This document shows, piece after piece, positions 63,973-64,000 of a DNA stretch of 64,000 nt. The notes under the pieces were generated by a model. It was not told the DNA's origin, made no database searches, and saw only the letters and a program-made list of their open reading frames with translations. The translations under genes and the position numbers were made by a program. This stretch comes from Planctomycetia bacterium (lineage in GTDB: Bacteria; Planctomycetota; Phycisphaerae; Phycisphaerales; SM1A02), in contig SYGP01000010.1 in assembly GCA_005799495.1 (NCBI GenBank), positions 1-64,000 on the forward strand, in the 5' to 3' direction. The first letter of the stretch is position 1. Every line of letters starts with the position of its first letter.

Positions 63973-64000
63973 ATGCGGCGCGACGAACCATTCGAGGAGC
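63973..64000 (+). CDS. Possible start of a gene running off the window
   Basis: ATG at 63973 begins M-R-R-D-E-P-F-E-E, open to the window end, with GAAGG directly upstream. Another ATG at 63959 in a different frame is also open. Too short to identify. Confidence 0.25.

Overview
The window looks like a chromosomal segment of a GC-rich planctomycete, most likely of the Phycisphaerae/Phycisphaerales. This is an inference from gene content, not a phylogeny. Supporting signs are the small basic protein that marks the Planctomycetes-Verrucomicrobia-Chlamydiae group (51971-52240), a secreted protein carrying dockerin-like 'D-x-N-x-D-G' repeats typical of Phycisphaerales (14196-15299), a DUF3300/DUF2950 pair, a monomeric isocitrate dehydrogenase, and many small TPR, lipoprotein and coiled-coil proteins without close named relatives. 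No phage, integrase, transposase, CRISPR array, toxin-antitoxin or known defence island was seen. The segment is ordinary, tightly packed chromosome.

Layout. 1-4.3 kb: a divergent manganese module (NRAMP transporter cut by the window edge, and its DtxR/MntR-type regulator) separated by a perfect 18-bp palindrome; the regulator gene runs by stop/start overlaps into an OGT/SPINDLY-type glycosyltransferase and a DASS-family anion transporter. 4.3-11 kb: Rrf2 regulator, MlaF-like ATPase, AmpG-like permease, FeS photolyase (CryPro type), monomeric isocitrate dehydrogenase. 11-20 kb: K+ channel, two SUMF1-type secreted proteins, type II NADH dehydrogenase, shikimate dehydrogenase, DUF3300-DUF2950. 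20-26.6 kb: tRNA-Gly(CCC), Cu+ ATPase, TPR lipoprotein, cardiolipin synthase, MFS transporter. 26.6-35 kb: a tyrosine/homogentisate catabolic locus (hpd, hmgA, fahA plus an unknown protein coupled to fahA), with a DUF192 protein, a pseudouridine synthase and a large coiled-coil membrane protein. 35-42 kb: GroES-like protein, EPSP synthase, MsbA-like ABC exporter and a FecCD/BtuCD-type importer. 42-46 kb: accB-accC, tRNA-Gly(TCC), Old Yellow Enzyme and rhodanese. 46-54 kb: recX, endonuclease III, acpS, the PVC small basic protein and an aminotransferase. 54-64 kb: DUF971, an orphan solute-binding protein and pyrF on one strand; cinA, folK, a TlpA-like redoxin and polA on the other; then tRNA-Asp and a thioredoxin-family protein.

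The most striking signal is in gene starts. At 15 transcription-unit heads a hexamer T-A-N-N-N-T lies exactly 6 or 7 bases before the start codon, where a -10 element would place the first transcribed base on the start codon itself. About a dozen more show it at 8-10 bases. Shine-Dalgarno sequences are mostly absent at these genes but are clear at several others. This predicts widespread leaderless (or 1-4 nt leader) mRNAs, and I used it to choose starts, for example the Rrf2 regulator and aroE, whose upstream alternatives fall in or ahead of the -10. At several divergent pairs the two -10 elements overlap, three times by sharing just the TA dinucleotide.

Starts were chosen by eye and could be wrong by a few codons. 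No database search or folding program was run.
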